Part shown: piece after piece, positions 34,923 through 46,782 of the stretch
Layout: the number at the start of each line of letters is the position of its first letter
How positions within the stretch are numbered: the first letter of the stretch is position 1
Assembly: GCA_947683425.1 (NCBI GenBank)
Contig: CANTUQ010000055.1
Location: forward strand, 5,958,501 to 6,022,500
Direction of reading: 5' to 3'
Length of the DNA: 64,000 bases
From: Excoecaria cochinchinensis
Lineage: Eukaryota; Streptophyta; Magnoliopsida; Malpighiales; Euphorbiaceae
The notes under the pieces: generated by a model
Told to the model about the DNA's origin: nothing
Database searches by the model: none
Seen by the model: only the letters and a program-made list of their open reading frames with translations
Position numbers and translations under genes: made by a program

Positions 34923-37656
34923 TGTAATGCCCATTCCCAACCATAAGATTAGCTCAGCTAAAGCAGTTGAGAACAGTCGCCACACGGCAATCACATGCAT
35001 ATAAACTCATACACACACGCTTGCCAAAACCTATAGTATTAAATTTTATTACACATACATTCACATGCAGTGGATATCTCATGCTATCAAATGCTAGAAC
35101 TTATATATTCACATAAATACATACATCATAAGCTTAATGTTACAATACTTAGTCATTTAGTTCTTTACATACTTCTTGGTTGCGAAAGAAGCCCATAAAA
35201 CATACACAAAATACATTGCCAAAAATCCCAAAACCTACACTATAGATACCCCTAGTGTTTACCGTTGGCAATGCGGATCCGTCCTTCACAATCACTTCAC
35301 GTCCAAACCTATACGGATTTGAAAACCAAGGCTAAGCGATAATGCTTAGTGGGGAAATACAATAAATATATTCATGTATAAGGTATATCATATTATAAAA
35401 AAGTAAAGAAGTGTTCTAACTTCAATAATTTCCACTCATCACATGCATCTAATTTCAGTGCACTAGTATAAAATAATCATACAATACTTCACATTCTTAA
35501 ATCATGTTCGCGCATACACTTCGCATTTGAATTCACAAGTAGCTTGTTTATACTTCACATTATTCGATTAATTAACATATTTATTTAGCCTTCCTGCAAC
35601 TCGAAGATGCAGATAATGGGTATTGCATCAATACCCAAAGGTATAGTAATCACATTAATACCCGTAGATACCACACATTCGCATCAGTACCCGAAGGTAC
35701 AGGAAAGATCAATAATATTAATAAATTGGCATTAAGGAATCCAATAAGGATTCAAATCGCATTGATGATTCCAGAGGAATTGGACGCCATTGGCTGCAGC
35801 ACTTAGACCCTATAGGCATGCCTATCTATCCACTACTTGACTCGCAGGCTAAAATTATAAAGTCCAATTATTTATTCAATTGATCTCACATCCCAGCAAT
35901 CATGATAATACACATGAGCAAAATGGAATAATTTCTCAATTATGCATACTTATAAGTTGTTAAAAAAATTCACATTCCTTAGCCACCATCATGCCGTCTT
36001 ATTAGTACATCACTTAAACTCACAGAACAACTTGATATAGATCACAACTTAATAAGCAACTTTTAATCTAATTAATCACATTCGTTCACCATGTTTAATC
36101 TTAGCATTTAATACTTACTATATGATATTAGACTTGATTAATTATTGATTAAACATTCATATAATAATTAGGAATGATTTAGAAGTCATTGCAAAAATAG
36201 GGTATCTCACGGTCACAACCATGTTGGTTGTTACCGTGACATACCAAGGTCCAAAAATAGAATGTAACTTAAGGTATCTCACGGTCACAACCATTTTGGT
36301 TGTCCCCGTGACATACTCCATATACCCGAACAGAATGCAACTCTTAGGTGTCTTATGGTCACATCCATTTTGGTTATCACCGTGACATACTCCACATTGC
36401 TAAGCAGAATGTAAATCATGGTATCTCATGGTCACAACCATTTTGATTATCACCGTGACATACTAAGTTTATCTGGGCAGAATGTAATCCTTGCATGCCT
36501 CCCGGTGGCAATAATTTTGGTTGTAATCGTGAACCATGTAAAAATACCAAAACGCAGCTGTGTTTGTCCAAAACACAGATGTGATACCAATCTCATTTCT
36601 TATAACAATTACAAAATTTCTAAATCCTATTCAAACGTCATTCTCAACCAATTCATCCTTCTAACAATATCTTCACCTACTTACCAACTTGCCAACAATC
36701 TCAATTTCCATACAAATAGACTTCAATTCAAATAGTTATAACCACAAGTTCATAAGAGACCTTAAACAAGTTTAAGTTACCGTATTTATGTCCAAGAATC
36801 ACATATCAATCAACTTGCATAATCCCTCTCCTCATAACTTATGCATTCAAACTTATATCCGAAAATTAGGGTTAAAACACAATACTCAATTTCTAGTTAA
36901 ACCACTACATAATTTCCATCCAAATCCTACATACCACCCTTAATACTCTAAATTTAAACAATTAATAATAAGAACATAAAATAAAGCAAGTTCCCAAACC
37001 TCTGCTCCTATGCTCATAAAGGGCTCCCTTTGAACTTGGTTCTCTAATCTTAGCCTTTCCTTTATCCTTCTTTAATTCAGACACTAAAATTTCAAGTCCA
37101 ATTTTCAGAAATTGGAACCAAATTCAACTATCAATTCTAGCTTAGTAACAATAGTAAGAAAGAGTAGAAGAAGAACCAAATACTAAATCCCTTACCTAAA
37201 TCAATAATAATCTTGGCATCAACAATCAACTATCCAATTAGTAAGTCAAATTTTTAGAAGTATTTGCTTAAAGATGAAAACTAAAACTTAAAAGGAAGAA
37301 GAAGAAGCTTAGCCGAAGAAGAGAGGATCACATACAGAAAAGTGGTCATTTTCACTCTCCAACTCAATTTATATGCATGGAAATGGTAGGTTGGCAAAGC
37401 CTAAGCTTGCCACCCGGAATTCCACTCAATGACTCTAATCTCCATTAGTTTAATCAAGTCCAATTAACTCATAAATAATCCACTACTAATAAATCATGCA
37501 CTTTCATAATTAAGCCACCTAACTTACTTCATTTATTCAATTAAGTTCTCATTTTTATTGCACTTCAGTCCTTAATTAACATATTCAATGCAATCTTATC
37601 CCATTTATCTTAATTAGACAAATTAGCTACTAAAGGTATATTCCAAACCATTACAA
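34923..37656 (-). repeat. Element D 5' LTR (full length)
   Basis: 2734 bp. Contains hairpin CTAAGC-GATAAT-GCTTAG (35332-35349), three to four TACCCGTAGATACC-like repeats (35620-35705), the TAGGCATGCCTA palindrome (35810-35825), five tandem hairpin units (36205-36533) and a TATA box near 37368-37376 (minus). Confidence 0.9.
36205..36533. repeat. Tandem hairpin units in D 5' LTR
   Basis: Five units with period of about 73 bp, each an inverted repeat with arms like CACGGTCACAACC / GGTTGTCACCGTG. They lie in the transcribed part of the LTR, downstream of the TATA box in element orientation. Confidence 0.85.
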
Positions 37657-38095
37657 AAATGGTAATTTTACACTTAAGAGTGAACATAAGTGATAATTAA
37701 GTGAAAAGTGTAAATAAAATGATAATAATGTAAAGAAATTAAGATATAGGGGCTAAATGGTAATTTGATGTAAAAATGGTAAATTAGGGACTAAAATGTA
37801 ATTTGGTAGGTTATGTAATGATTAAGATGAAAGAAAAGTGTAAATAGGGGCATTTTAGTAAATAAGGTAAAATTGGGGACATGTAGACACCGGGTCCTGA
37901 GTAAGCCTAGATCGAAGTTACCCAATGATGATAATTGCCTGCACAGGCTTAAAAGGTTAAAAGTGATGGTTTTCTCATCAAATTTGCATTTTAGAGTGAA
38001 AAATTAAAAAATAATAAAAAAGATTTAAAAAATTAATTTTGAAAAATGGGGGCTTAAGATTTAAAAAAATAGAAAAAAAAATAGTTTTTTTTTCG

Positions 38096-38385
38096 GACCG
38101 CAAGTGTCGGGCGCGGCAGCGCGCAGGCGCGCTGGCGCCCAGCTCGCAGGCGCCAGGCGCCCAGCCCGCCGACGCCCAGGCGCCCAGCGCGCTGGGCGCG
38201 ATTTGGCGACGCGCAGCGTCGCTAAAGAGCGACGCGCAGCGTTGCGCGCTGCGCGCCGCACCGCGCGCCTCTGCGCGCGATTCCCGCCCGAGCTCCGCGC
38301 AGCGTTGCGCGCCTCGCCGCGTGAGTGCCCGTCGCTCTATAGCGACGGGCGGTGTCCCTTGTAGCGACGGCTTCCTGGCCGTCGG
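38096..38385. repeat. GC-rich palindromic module in E
   Basis: Dense GGCGC/CAGCGCGC and GCGACGCGCAGCGTCGC motifs, ending in GTCGCTCTATAGCGAC, in a strongly AT-rich LTR, about 230 bp upstream of the TATA box. Open frames on both strands (up to 157 codons) are compositional artefacts. Confidence 0.8.
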
Positions 38386-40570
38386 TACAGGGTCTGATAC
38401 CCAAAAATCCTCTTTTCAGCATTTTTTCCGATTTTTTCACCCAAAAATCCGTTTTTTATCCCATTTTTTTGGGGTTTTTTACTTCAAATTAAATTCTAAA
38501 ATATTTTTTTAGGTAATTAAATAATAAAACTTGATTTTATCATTAAAAATAAAATTATTTTGGGTTAAAATAGGTTTTTTCCTTAATTAAATTAGGGCAA
38601 CCTATTTTATCCTATAAATATTTTATGATGAAATCAAATGGGCCTCCTCCACACATTTTTTAGACCTAAAATTTCTCTTCATCTTCTTCTTCTTCCACCA
38701 AAATTCCAGATTTTTTTTCAACCAAAAATCAAAAAGAAAAATCAAATGTTCATTCTTTTTCCAACATAATTTCTTCTAAACATATTTTTTAGAGGAAGTT
38801 TTGTTGTTGGATTCAATTTTGAGACAAATAGAATAATTATTTGTTCTCAAAATTGTTTTTCTTCATTTATTTTGGGTTCAATAAAACTTTTTTCATTGAT
38901 TTTGTTTTGAATCTCTTTTTGATAAAAAAAATTGATTTTGAGACAAATAAAATAATTGTTTGTCATCAAAATCTAATTTTTATTTGATAAAACTTCAATC
39001 AATTTTTCTTTATTTTAATCAATAAAACTTTTTTTGATCAAAATCATTTCTTTAGGCAAAGGTATCAATTCTTCGTTCTTAAAGAATTTTTGATCATTTT
39101 TATTTTCATGTTTCTTGGAATAAAATTCCAACATTTTCATAATATTTCACTCTAATATTGTGAATCATCAAACAAAGAAATCAACCATCACTTTTCCTTC
39201 ATCAAATCCAATATTCTGAGGGTAAATATTCTAGGCTCAATTTCAATTCCTATTCTATTTTATTTCATTTTATTTATTCATGTATATTTTATTGTTTTTA
39301 TTGATTTATTTATTGTTTTAATTTATTCATTTGTTGTATTGATTTTATATTCGTTCTATTTAATTGTTTATACATGATATGATTTTTATTCACATAAATA
39401 TTGATTGTTTATTAATTCCTAACATGTAAATAATTTATTTTGATTCCTCATTATTTTTAACATGCAAATAATTAATTAATTTAAATTAATCTTTTTGCCA
39501 TGTAAATGGTTTGTATTAATCATGAACACATCAATTAACCTTGTTATATATCATTATTATTTTCATCATTCCTTTGTTTACTAATTTTATCATTGTTACA
39601 TGATTTTATTATCATTTGTTTATTTATTCATTCATTATTTTTCACATATCATCATCATTGTCATCATGTGTATATTTTCATGTACTAATTAATTAACATG
39701 TTTTATTTTATTTTCATCACATCATTCAATCATTTATCATATATAATCCATGTTTCTCATTTTATTTTGGTTTGTTAATATTTTTGATTCCATTATCATT
39801 TTTTTTCATATCACCTTATTTTATTTTAATTTTTATTCATTATTTTGTATGTTTAATTGATTGAATTGATTTAATCACTAACATTATTTTATTTGTATTT
39901 TGTTTTTATGTCTAAACTCATTTTTTCGCTTGGGCGTTTTTGCGAGCACATCGGGAGGTCCAAAAAAGGCTCGTTTGGTTTATTTATTTTCTTTATTTGT
40001 AATATTTTATTTAATTTTGTCATATAATTTTCTTGTAAAATTATTTATTTAGGCACGCTAGAAAGAAAATCACAAAAATGTTTCTATTAATTAACTTGAC
40101 TTTTTCTAAATAAAAGGGGACCAATGTCCTAGTTTTTCATACCCAAATAAATTATCACATCAAAATTATTTCATAATAAATATGCATGCGAGGACCAATG
40201 TTCTCACTATTAATGAATAACCCGTTTTATGCATGTATTTCACTTTTATAAATGGGAGTTGTATTCCGCTCCTAGTATTATTGTAATTTATTTTTAAATG
40301 CTTTATTTTGGATTTTGCTTACATTTACCGCTTTTGATATGAATGATTGCGCCTTTAAATTAAAATTGCATTGTGTGGAAAGTTGATGAAACAATGAATT
40401 CAAAACTTAATTATAATATTAATCAAAGTACGAATAAATGAGAAGTCCCGAACCCTGCTCTGATCTTTGGGCTCAAGAGGCTAGAGGTTATCCTCCAAGA
40501 CACCTCTTGTGTCACGAGACTTAGACGTTAATCCTAGGCCTCATGGCCCAATATGGATAAAATGCGCAAG
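38386..40570 (+). other. AT-rich body of solo LTR E
   Basis: After the TATA box (38613) comes CT-rich leader sequence, then long T-rich and ATT-rich stretches with no gene. 40115-40260 contains GGACCAATGTCCTAG and GGACCAATGTTCTC repeats that recur in T's 3' LTR (54205-54300). Confidence 0.7.
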
Positions 40571-40764
40571 TCTTAGGCTCTCCGAGGCGAGAGAAACTTT
40601 CCCAATGTTCTATTGGGTGGCGACTCCATGAAACCTCCTTGTTGCCCAACATAGACGCACTTGCAATTTATCGCAAGCTGTTGACGGACCCACAATTGCC
40701 CCGATCGCCCACGTGCGGGCGGTCGAATGGGCGGCCGAGGGGATCCGGCGCGCGTCACAGGACA

Positions 40765-42016
40765 TAATCATAATTTTTGTAAAAAGTTGAGGACCTAAAT
40801 GTAATTTTACAAATGAAAAGCTAATTAAAGGATTTAAGAGTAATTATTGACTAATGTAAGTATCTAAGTGGATATATGATTTAAATGAGTGGTTTGAGGA
40901 CTAAGCTAAAGGAATGAAAAATGTAGGGGTAAGACGGCAATTTAGTGCATAATTGAGATATTATATGTACTAAAGAAGAAAAGTGTAATTGAATGATTAA
41001 TGATGTAATTTGATTACGTGCTAGCGAGTAAAATGAAAATTGGCATAAAATGTGATCAAAATGACTAAAATGTAAATTTGTATGTTAATAATAAAATAAA
41101 AGTGAAATTAAGAATAACTAGTAGCATAATTTTAATTATAGTAAAATTGAATGGTGAAAATGAAATTTAAGGAAAATATGAGGATTAAATTGTAAATTGG
41201 TTTAAAGATGATAGTGTAAAGATTAAATGGTAATTGGTTGGCCAAATGATAAATAAATCCAAAAATAAGATTATTTAGTGGCATTTTTGTAAATATGAGA
41301 CAATTAAGGGTAAAATCGTAAATTGATAAAAGTTTAGGGATCTAATTGTAAATTTACAATAGTAAGGCTAATTAAGGGATTAAAGTGGAATTAATCATTA
41401 AAATAAATATAAAATGCATAGTTGATAATTAAGGAATAAATAATCAATGAAAATGGATTATTATGGTATAAATAATTATTAAGTGAAAAATGGTTTTAAT
41501 TGATTTAATATATATGAAAAATGAGGGATTTAAGGGTAATTGATCCTAATAGTGCTAATATAAGGATCTAATCGTACATTAATAAGTGGATGGACTATTA
41601 AATGAAATTATCAGAATATTAATTTGGATATATTATTGTAAGTTAAAAAATGAAATTAGAAATCAATAAAACCAATTAATAAAAATAATAATGATAATGA
41701 TAATAAAGTGGCATGGAAGGATAAATTAGTAAATATGAAGAATGTGAAGGTCTTTAGTGAATTTAAATTATAGGGTATGGATATTGCATCGGATTAAAAG
41801 GGACTATTGAGACTAATTGTATAGTTTATCAAATAAAATATAACAAAAATATTTAAATAATTACAGTGGGAAATAATAAATGTAAAGATAATAGTAAAAT
41901 ATAGTAATATAATTGTCAAGACCATAATTAAAATTGATATCATTGTGAATGAGTAGGGGATTGTTAGTGTGAACATTAAGAATAATAATAATGTCATTTC
42001 TGATAGTAATAGTTTG
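40765..42016. repeat. AT-rich noncoding part of C after E
   Basis: Continues the degenerate repeats around TAAATGGTAATTT/TAATTTACA of the C LTR. Nothing gene-like is seen. Confidence 0.55.
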
Positions 42017-42118
<102 letters not shown>

Positions 42119-42698
42119 CTATGAATAATAAGTCTTTAGATAAGTCAGTAATGTATTCTAGCATTAATAATTCAGGAATATATTTCGAAGTATGGTTAAT
42201 TGAAATTAAGAACTATGTAAGATTTCAAGAAGTGGAAAATATTAGTGCAACTATTAACCGCAAAAGAGTTAGTGTAATTAAAGGAAAAGTAAAGGAAGCG
42301 TTAAGGGCACAAAGGAAGTAAAAAAAATGTTAATTTGATACTACCAAGAGTAACGTTAATGATTGTTCTAATAAGTGATTAGATGACTAATGATGCGCCC
42401 AAATATAGATTTTAAAAAAATAGACAAAGTGATAACAAAAAAATTGTTAATGTAATTGATTATTAATTAACAGACTGAACATAGTGTCAGAATTGTCAAG
42501 ATTAATAGCACACATAATAATGACACTGGTAATAGAATTGAACTGTTAGAGGATAGTTGCAAAAAAGAAAACAAAGGATATAATAGTGATAAATGACCAA
42601 AGTAACGAATTGATACTTAAATAGTGGATTAGGTAGATACATTTATATGTGCATGCATGTAGTTATAGTAAAGGAAAAATTAGGATATGTATCCACCA

Positions 42699-42718
42699 CT
42701 GGGCATTTTAATGCTCAG
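42699..42718 (+). promoter_or_regulatory. Element C version of the conserved LTR hairpin
   Basis: CTGGGCAT-TTTA-ATGCTCAG pairs at all 8 positions (one G·T). It replaces the CTAAGCG stem of A, B and D at the same distance (312 bp) from the LTR end and is followed by CACGCAGGT as A is followed by GTGCAGGT. Confidence 0.5.
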
Positions 42719-43035
42719 CGCATAGAGTATTACTGCACGCAGGTCATAGTAGATTTTGATGTGGCCAAAGATTTAATGATGATCGAAAGAAGTGTTCAAT
42801 AGTAAGGATTGGCATGGCATGTATACGGTTGCAGTAGGCGAAGGCAAAGATGCACGGTACAAGGATATTAATTTGTGTGTTAGTGTAACTGTTATGTTAT
42901 TGTATATATATAGGATTGTGATTGAAGAAAAAAAAAGAAAATTTCCCAGATTGTTAAGTGCATTGTAGTGTATATCAGTGCAGTGTTGTATCATCCAGTA
43001 TCCGTCCACTTACGGGTATAGGGTGTTACACAATA

Positions 43036-43528
43036 GCCTCAAATGGACACAAGTTCATTATAGTCGCCATCGACTACTTTACCAAATGGGTTGAGGTGTA
43101 ATCTTTTAAGAAGATCAATGCCCAGGATATAGCAAAATTTATTGAATGGAATTTGATATGCAGGTATGGCCTCCCACACCATATTGTGTCTGATAATGGG
43201 GTACAATTCTTGGCTAAAACTAAGAAATTACTCAAAAAATACGACATCAAGGATCATATGTCCTCTCCATATTGCCCACAGGACAACAAGGCAGTCGAGG
43301 TGGCTAATAAAAACATCAAAAAGATCTTGTCCAAAATGGTTCATAATTATAAAGACTGAGCGAAATAACTACCTTTCGTGCTCTAGGGTTATAGAACTAC
43401 TTTCAGAACTTCTACGGGAGCCACACCTTACTCTTTCGTATATGAGACGGAAGCAATATTGCCAATTGAGGTAGAACTCAAATCTTTAAGGGTGGTCATG
43501 GAGGCCAAAATTTCAGAGGCCGAGTAAG
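43036..43528 (+). pseudogene. pol: Element T integrase catalytic core
   Basis: The frame resumes after insertion C. All three catalytic acidic positions can be read: Asp in 'IVAIDYFTKWVEV', Asp in 'HIVSDNGVQFLA' (within the open piece 43153-43359) and Glu in 'NKAVEVANKN'. The core would join element DNA to the chromosome. Stops follow 'WVEV' (near 43100), after 'HNYKD' (43359) and twice soon after; the frame continues 'GATPYSFVYETEAILPIEV' up to the insertion of F. The segment 'TPYSLVYGTEAVLPVE' is typical of plant Gypsy integrases. Confidence 0.85.
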
Positions 43529-43639
43529 TGTGACGCGCGCCGAACCCCGGGGTGCCCCGAAAGCCCGCTTTTAGGGCGATAGGGATGAGGTTCATTAAAA
43601 CTTGTAACGAATTACAAGTGCGTCTATATTGGGCAACAA

Positions 43640-43985
43640 GGAGGTTTCTTAGAGTTGCCACCCAATAGAACATTGGGAAGGGTTGTCTAGCCTCAGCGAG
43701 CCTAAGACGGCTCATACATATCCATTTTGCGTAAGCCAAGAGGATCTTGGAGGTGCCAGCCAAATAGAACATTAGGATGACCCTCTAACCTCGTGGAACC
43801 TAGGATTACACAGCGCGTGAATATCCAATTTGGGCAAACCAGAGGGATCTTGGAGGTCTCAGGCCAATAGAACATTAGGATGATCCTCTAACCCCCTGGA
43901 GCCTAGGATTATGTTGATTAGGCCTTTTGGTGGGAAACAAGAGATATTTTGGAGGTTCCATCCCAATGAAACATTGAGATGGACC
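43640..43985 (-). repeat. Repeated 'AACATT..TTGG' block in F
   Basis: Four imperfect copies, about 90-100 bp apart, of a phrase containing CAATAGAACATT, each preceded by GGAGGT and followed by CCTC(A/T)AACC. E and T have one copy near the LTR end. This is a family-internal tandem expansion. Confidence 0.65.
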
Positions 43986-45507
43986 TCAAACCTCATTGAG
44001 CCAAAGACCAAAGCGTGTTCGAGACTTCTCATTTATTTATACCTTGATTAATATTATAATTAAGCTTTGAATTCATTGTTTCATCAAATTTCCATACAAT
44101 GCAATTAATTAAAACGCAATCCATTCACATAGATAAAGCAGTAAATTGACACAAAATAAAATACACGAAAATAAATTACAACAAAACTAGGGGCGGAATA
44201 CAACCCCGATTATAAAACGATATATAAATCATACAGAAATCGGGATATTCATTGAAATGAGGACAGTAGTCCTGCCATGCATATTTTTTACAAATCGATT
44301 TTTGAGAAGTGTCGATTTTATTGGCTAAAAAAAAAAGACTTTGGCTCCTGATTTTCGAAAAATCCCAAATTACTATAAAACATTTGGCCATTTTTACTTT
44401 AACGAAATTAAAACAATTTTCATAATAAAGTGAATAAAAATGGAAAAACAAAGGAAAAGAAAGAACCCGGATGGAAATCCTCGGATTGGCGCAACCACCA
44501 TCACTAATAAGTTCAACTCATCCAAAATGGTCAGATAATAACTCACAAAAATAAACATGCCAGTATCAAAATCAAGAATAAAATAAAATAAAGAAAAGCA
44601 AAATAACATAAAATTTTAAAGAAAATGAGTTGAAAGATAAAATAAATAAAAAGGGTAAAAGAAATAAGTTAAAAACATGAGAATTTGCCCAGGGACGGCC
44701 TTCTGCATACTACTGACGGGCGTCTCTGATGTGACCAGTGGACAGAGTGGTACGTCATCTACATCCCGTCTCTCAAATTAGGGACGGGCGTCGGTGACCA
44801 CTCTGCCCGGCGGTCTACCCTAATTCCAGAAAATCGGTAAAAAAACTTCAAAACTTCAATTGAAATTCTTTGTTAAATAAACAATCTTATTAAAAATGGG
44901 AACAATTAATATAAGTCAATTAAATTACACAAATATTAATCCAGAATGTTTACCCTCGGATTTTACCTTTTGGGTGAAAATCGAATGATTTCGGTTCCGC
45001 ACGCTTCACAAGGATCGAATAAAATAGATCAAGAAAAGAAAATTTATATTTTTCTTTTCTTGAGAATTTGACAGCAATTCAAATATTGGAATTATCCAGA
45101 TTGATGAAAATGAAAGAATTTCGTTACCTCAAATTAGCTTAATTCGCAAGTAAAAATTGAGAAAAGAGTAGAAAGGTTGAAAGAATTTTTTTTGTGGAAT
45201 AAAAAGCAACTGAAAATAGAGATTTTTAGTAAATCTATTAAATTCGGATTTTAGTAAATTGCTCACAAAAAGATTTTTCCCTTGAAAATTTGCTAAGCCC
45301 CCAAATAATGAAATTTAATCCACTATTTATAGAGTTTATAAGATAATTGGGATAAATATCAATTTAAAGAATTTGAATTTGAAAAGGAAATTGAAATTCA
45401 GTTTTAATCCCATTAACTATCCCAATCCAATTCAAATTTGAAGAGATTTTAAACTTTTGAGATAAAATTCACCAAATCCGGCGTTATCTGATCTGATCCA
45501 ATACCGA

Positions 45508-45760
45508 TGGCCGTCCCAATAACTACAGACGGGCGACGGTAATAAGGATACGCGTGGTAATCTGGACTACAGACGGACCGAGGCACGGGACTAGGGACGG
45601 CCGTTTCTATGCGAACACGTGTCCGTCACTCATACTACAGATGGCTGTCTCTACAACATAAGAGACAGCCCATCTATCCAAGCGACGGCCCGTCTCTTGA
45701 TGCTAGAGATAGGGAACACCAAATAGAGACGGGCGTCCTAACTTCGACGGGCTTCCCGTC
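45508..45760. repeat. GC-rich GACGGGCGTC module in F
   Basis: Copies of GACGGGCG, ACGGCCGT, GAGACGG and their complements, upstream of the minus-strand TATA box. A second, shorter module lies at 44694-44820, deeper in the LTR. Confidence 0.75.
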
Positions 45761-45960
45761 TGAGGAGCAAAATCTCAATTTTCATGCTAAATTTCCCAAA
45801 CTCTTTCAAAACCTCACGCTATAGAGACAAAGACTTTAATCCTTGTGAAACCGAAAGACGAAAACCTCTGAATTCCATCCATTTATCTGAAAACAGATGT
45901 TGATCTCTTCATCGGGTAAACCTGACCTGGACTGCCTTAGGGCATGGTGTTTACAGTGGG

Positions 45961-46279
45961 CACAACAACGATTACAGCAGCTGAATCTGTTGGATGAAAA
46001 TCGACTGTGAGCTCATTATTATAACCAAATTTATCAGAAAAGACTTTCCCGATCATTCATAAAGAAGGTAAGGAAGGTTCTATTGAAAGAGGAGACCTAG
46101 TTTTTAAGCAAATGAGGCCGGGTGTTCCAGGTATACGTGGCAAATTTAGGCTAACATGGGAAGGTCCGTTTATTCTCAAAAAGTTTTTATCAAAGGAGGC
46201 AGCAATTCTAACAGACAACAATGGAAATGAGTTCAGAGAACTAGTGAATGTCGACAGACTCAAAAGGTTCTATGGCTAA
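45961..46279 (+). pseudogene. pol: Element T integrase C-terminal part, end of pol
   Basis: The frame resumes 'WAQQRLQQLNLLDENR', continues through the C-terminal DNA-binding fold ('GKFRLTWEGPFILKK') and ends 'VNVDRLKRFYG' with TAA at 46277-46279, a typical Tat pol end. A frame change and stops near 46005-46060 break it. Confidence 0.85.
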
Positions 46280-46782
46280 AGACTAAAATCAAAAGAAGAG
46301 AATAAATGCCTCGCGGTGGAAAATTGAAAAAAGGAGGTCTTGCTAAAATTGGCGTCCCGCCAGGGTGAAAACCAGAAAAAGGCATCCTCGGCAAAATTTA
46401 GGGGCTTGAGAGAAAATATCCAATCAAGAAAACCCGAGAAGGCTGATTGAAAATAGGAGTTTATTGTCACAGGATCTGTCCTGATATTTGCATTTTTGAT
46501 TCATGTCAAATAGTGGTCATGTATGATGAAATCATACTGAAATACACACATTTGTGAAACAAAATATAAAACAGAAATAATTTAACTTATGTGTTCATTA
46601 CTATCTAGTTCTCTTATAAAAAGGATAAAAGCATTATTCTTCACTGAAATTATGTTATCTAATAGCTATCCTCTGCTACTCTCACTAGCCAAGTGTTGGA
46701 GTCGATGAGTCCCATTATCAGTTGCAGGACTGATCACCCACCTCTTGTATGAAGTCATAGCAGTGAAGTTACAAGCATCAGT
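46280..46782. other. Element T spacer between pol and antisense ORF
   Basis: About 500 bases. 46300-46450 has the phrases GGTGGAAAATTGAAAAAAGG and CGTCCCGCCAGGGTGAAAACC, which are loosely repeated and non-coding. No gene is seen. Confidence 0.6.

Larger units (their letters stand above)
28319..37656 (-). mobile_element. Element D: second chromovirus family, inserted in C
   Basis: A complete minus-strand element with perfect TSD AAAAT (28314-28318, 37657-37661). In its own direction: 5' LTR 37656-34923, PBS, gag, pol, PPT, 3' LTR 30258-28319. The Gag segments ('YEKEFYRLSKYALLGVLTEE') and chromodomain tail are related to A and B, but the LTR is a different family. Hand count gives roughly 8% difference between the starts of the two LTRs. 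It is inactive: stops, frameshifts, and altered protease and RT active-site motifs. Confidence 0.92.
37882..40759 (+). mobile_element. Element E: Tat-type solo LTR inserted in C
   Basis: 2878 bp from TGTAGACACCGGGTCCTGAG to GGCGCGCGTCACA with perfect TSD GGACA (37877-37881, 40760-40764). No internal region follows, so it is a solo LTR left by recombination between two LTRs. Its start matches the T 3' LTR (TGTAGACACCGGGGTCCCGAG) and its end matches F, placing it in the Tat branch. It holds a GC-rich palindromic module (38096-38385), a TATA box (38613-38620) and, near the end, the AATGTTCTATTGGGTGGC block shared with T and F. Confidence 0.92.
43529..45955 (-). mobile_element. Element F: Tat-type solo LTR in T integrase
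   Basis: 2427 bp; minus-strand start TGTAAACACCATGCCCTAAG (45955) and end GGTTCGGCGCGCGTCACA (43529). The flanks GTAAG (43524-43528) and GTGGG (45956-45960) are a TSD with two G-to-A changes in the left copy; the host codon was TGG and became TAA. It carries the AATGTTCTATTGGGTGGC block several times (43640-43985), a minus TATA box (45323-45331), and two GC-rich modules (44694-44820 and 45508-45760). No internal region: a solo LTR. Confidence 0.88.

Noticed and set aside
38039..38512. Overlapping open frames on both strands, up to 157 residues, rich in Ala and Arg
   Set aside because: They arise from the GC-rich palindromic module of solo LTR E; no start context, domain or conservation supports a protein.
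44176..44609. Phe/Leu-rich minus-strand frames resembling membrane segments
   Set aside because: AT-rich LTR sequence of F gives hydrophobic frames by composition; no start context or conservation is visible.
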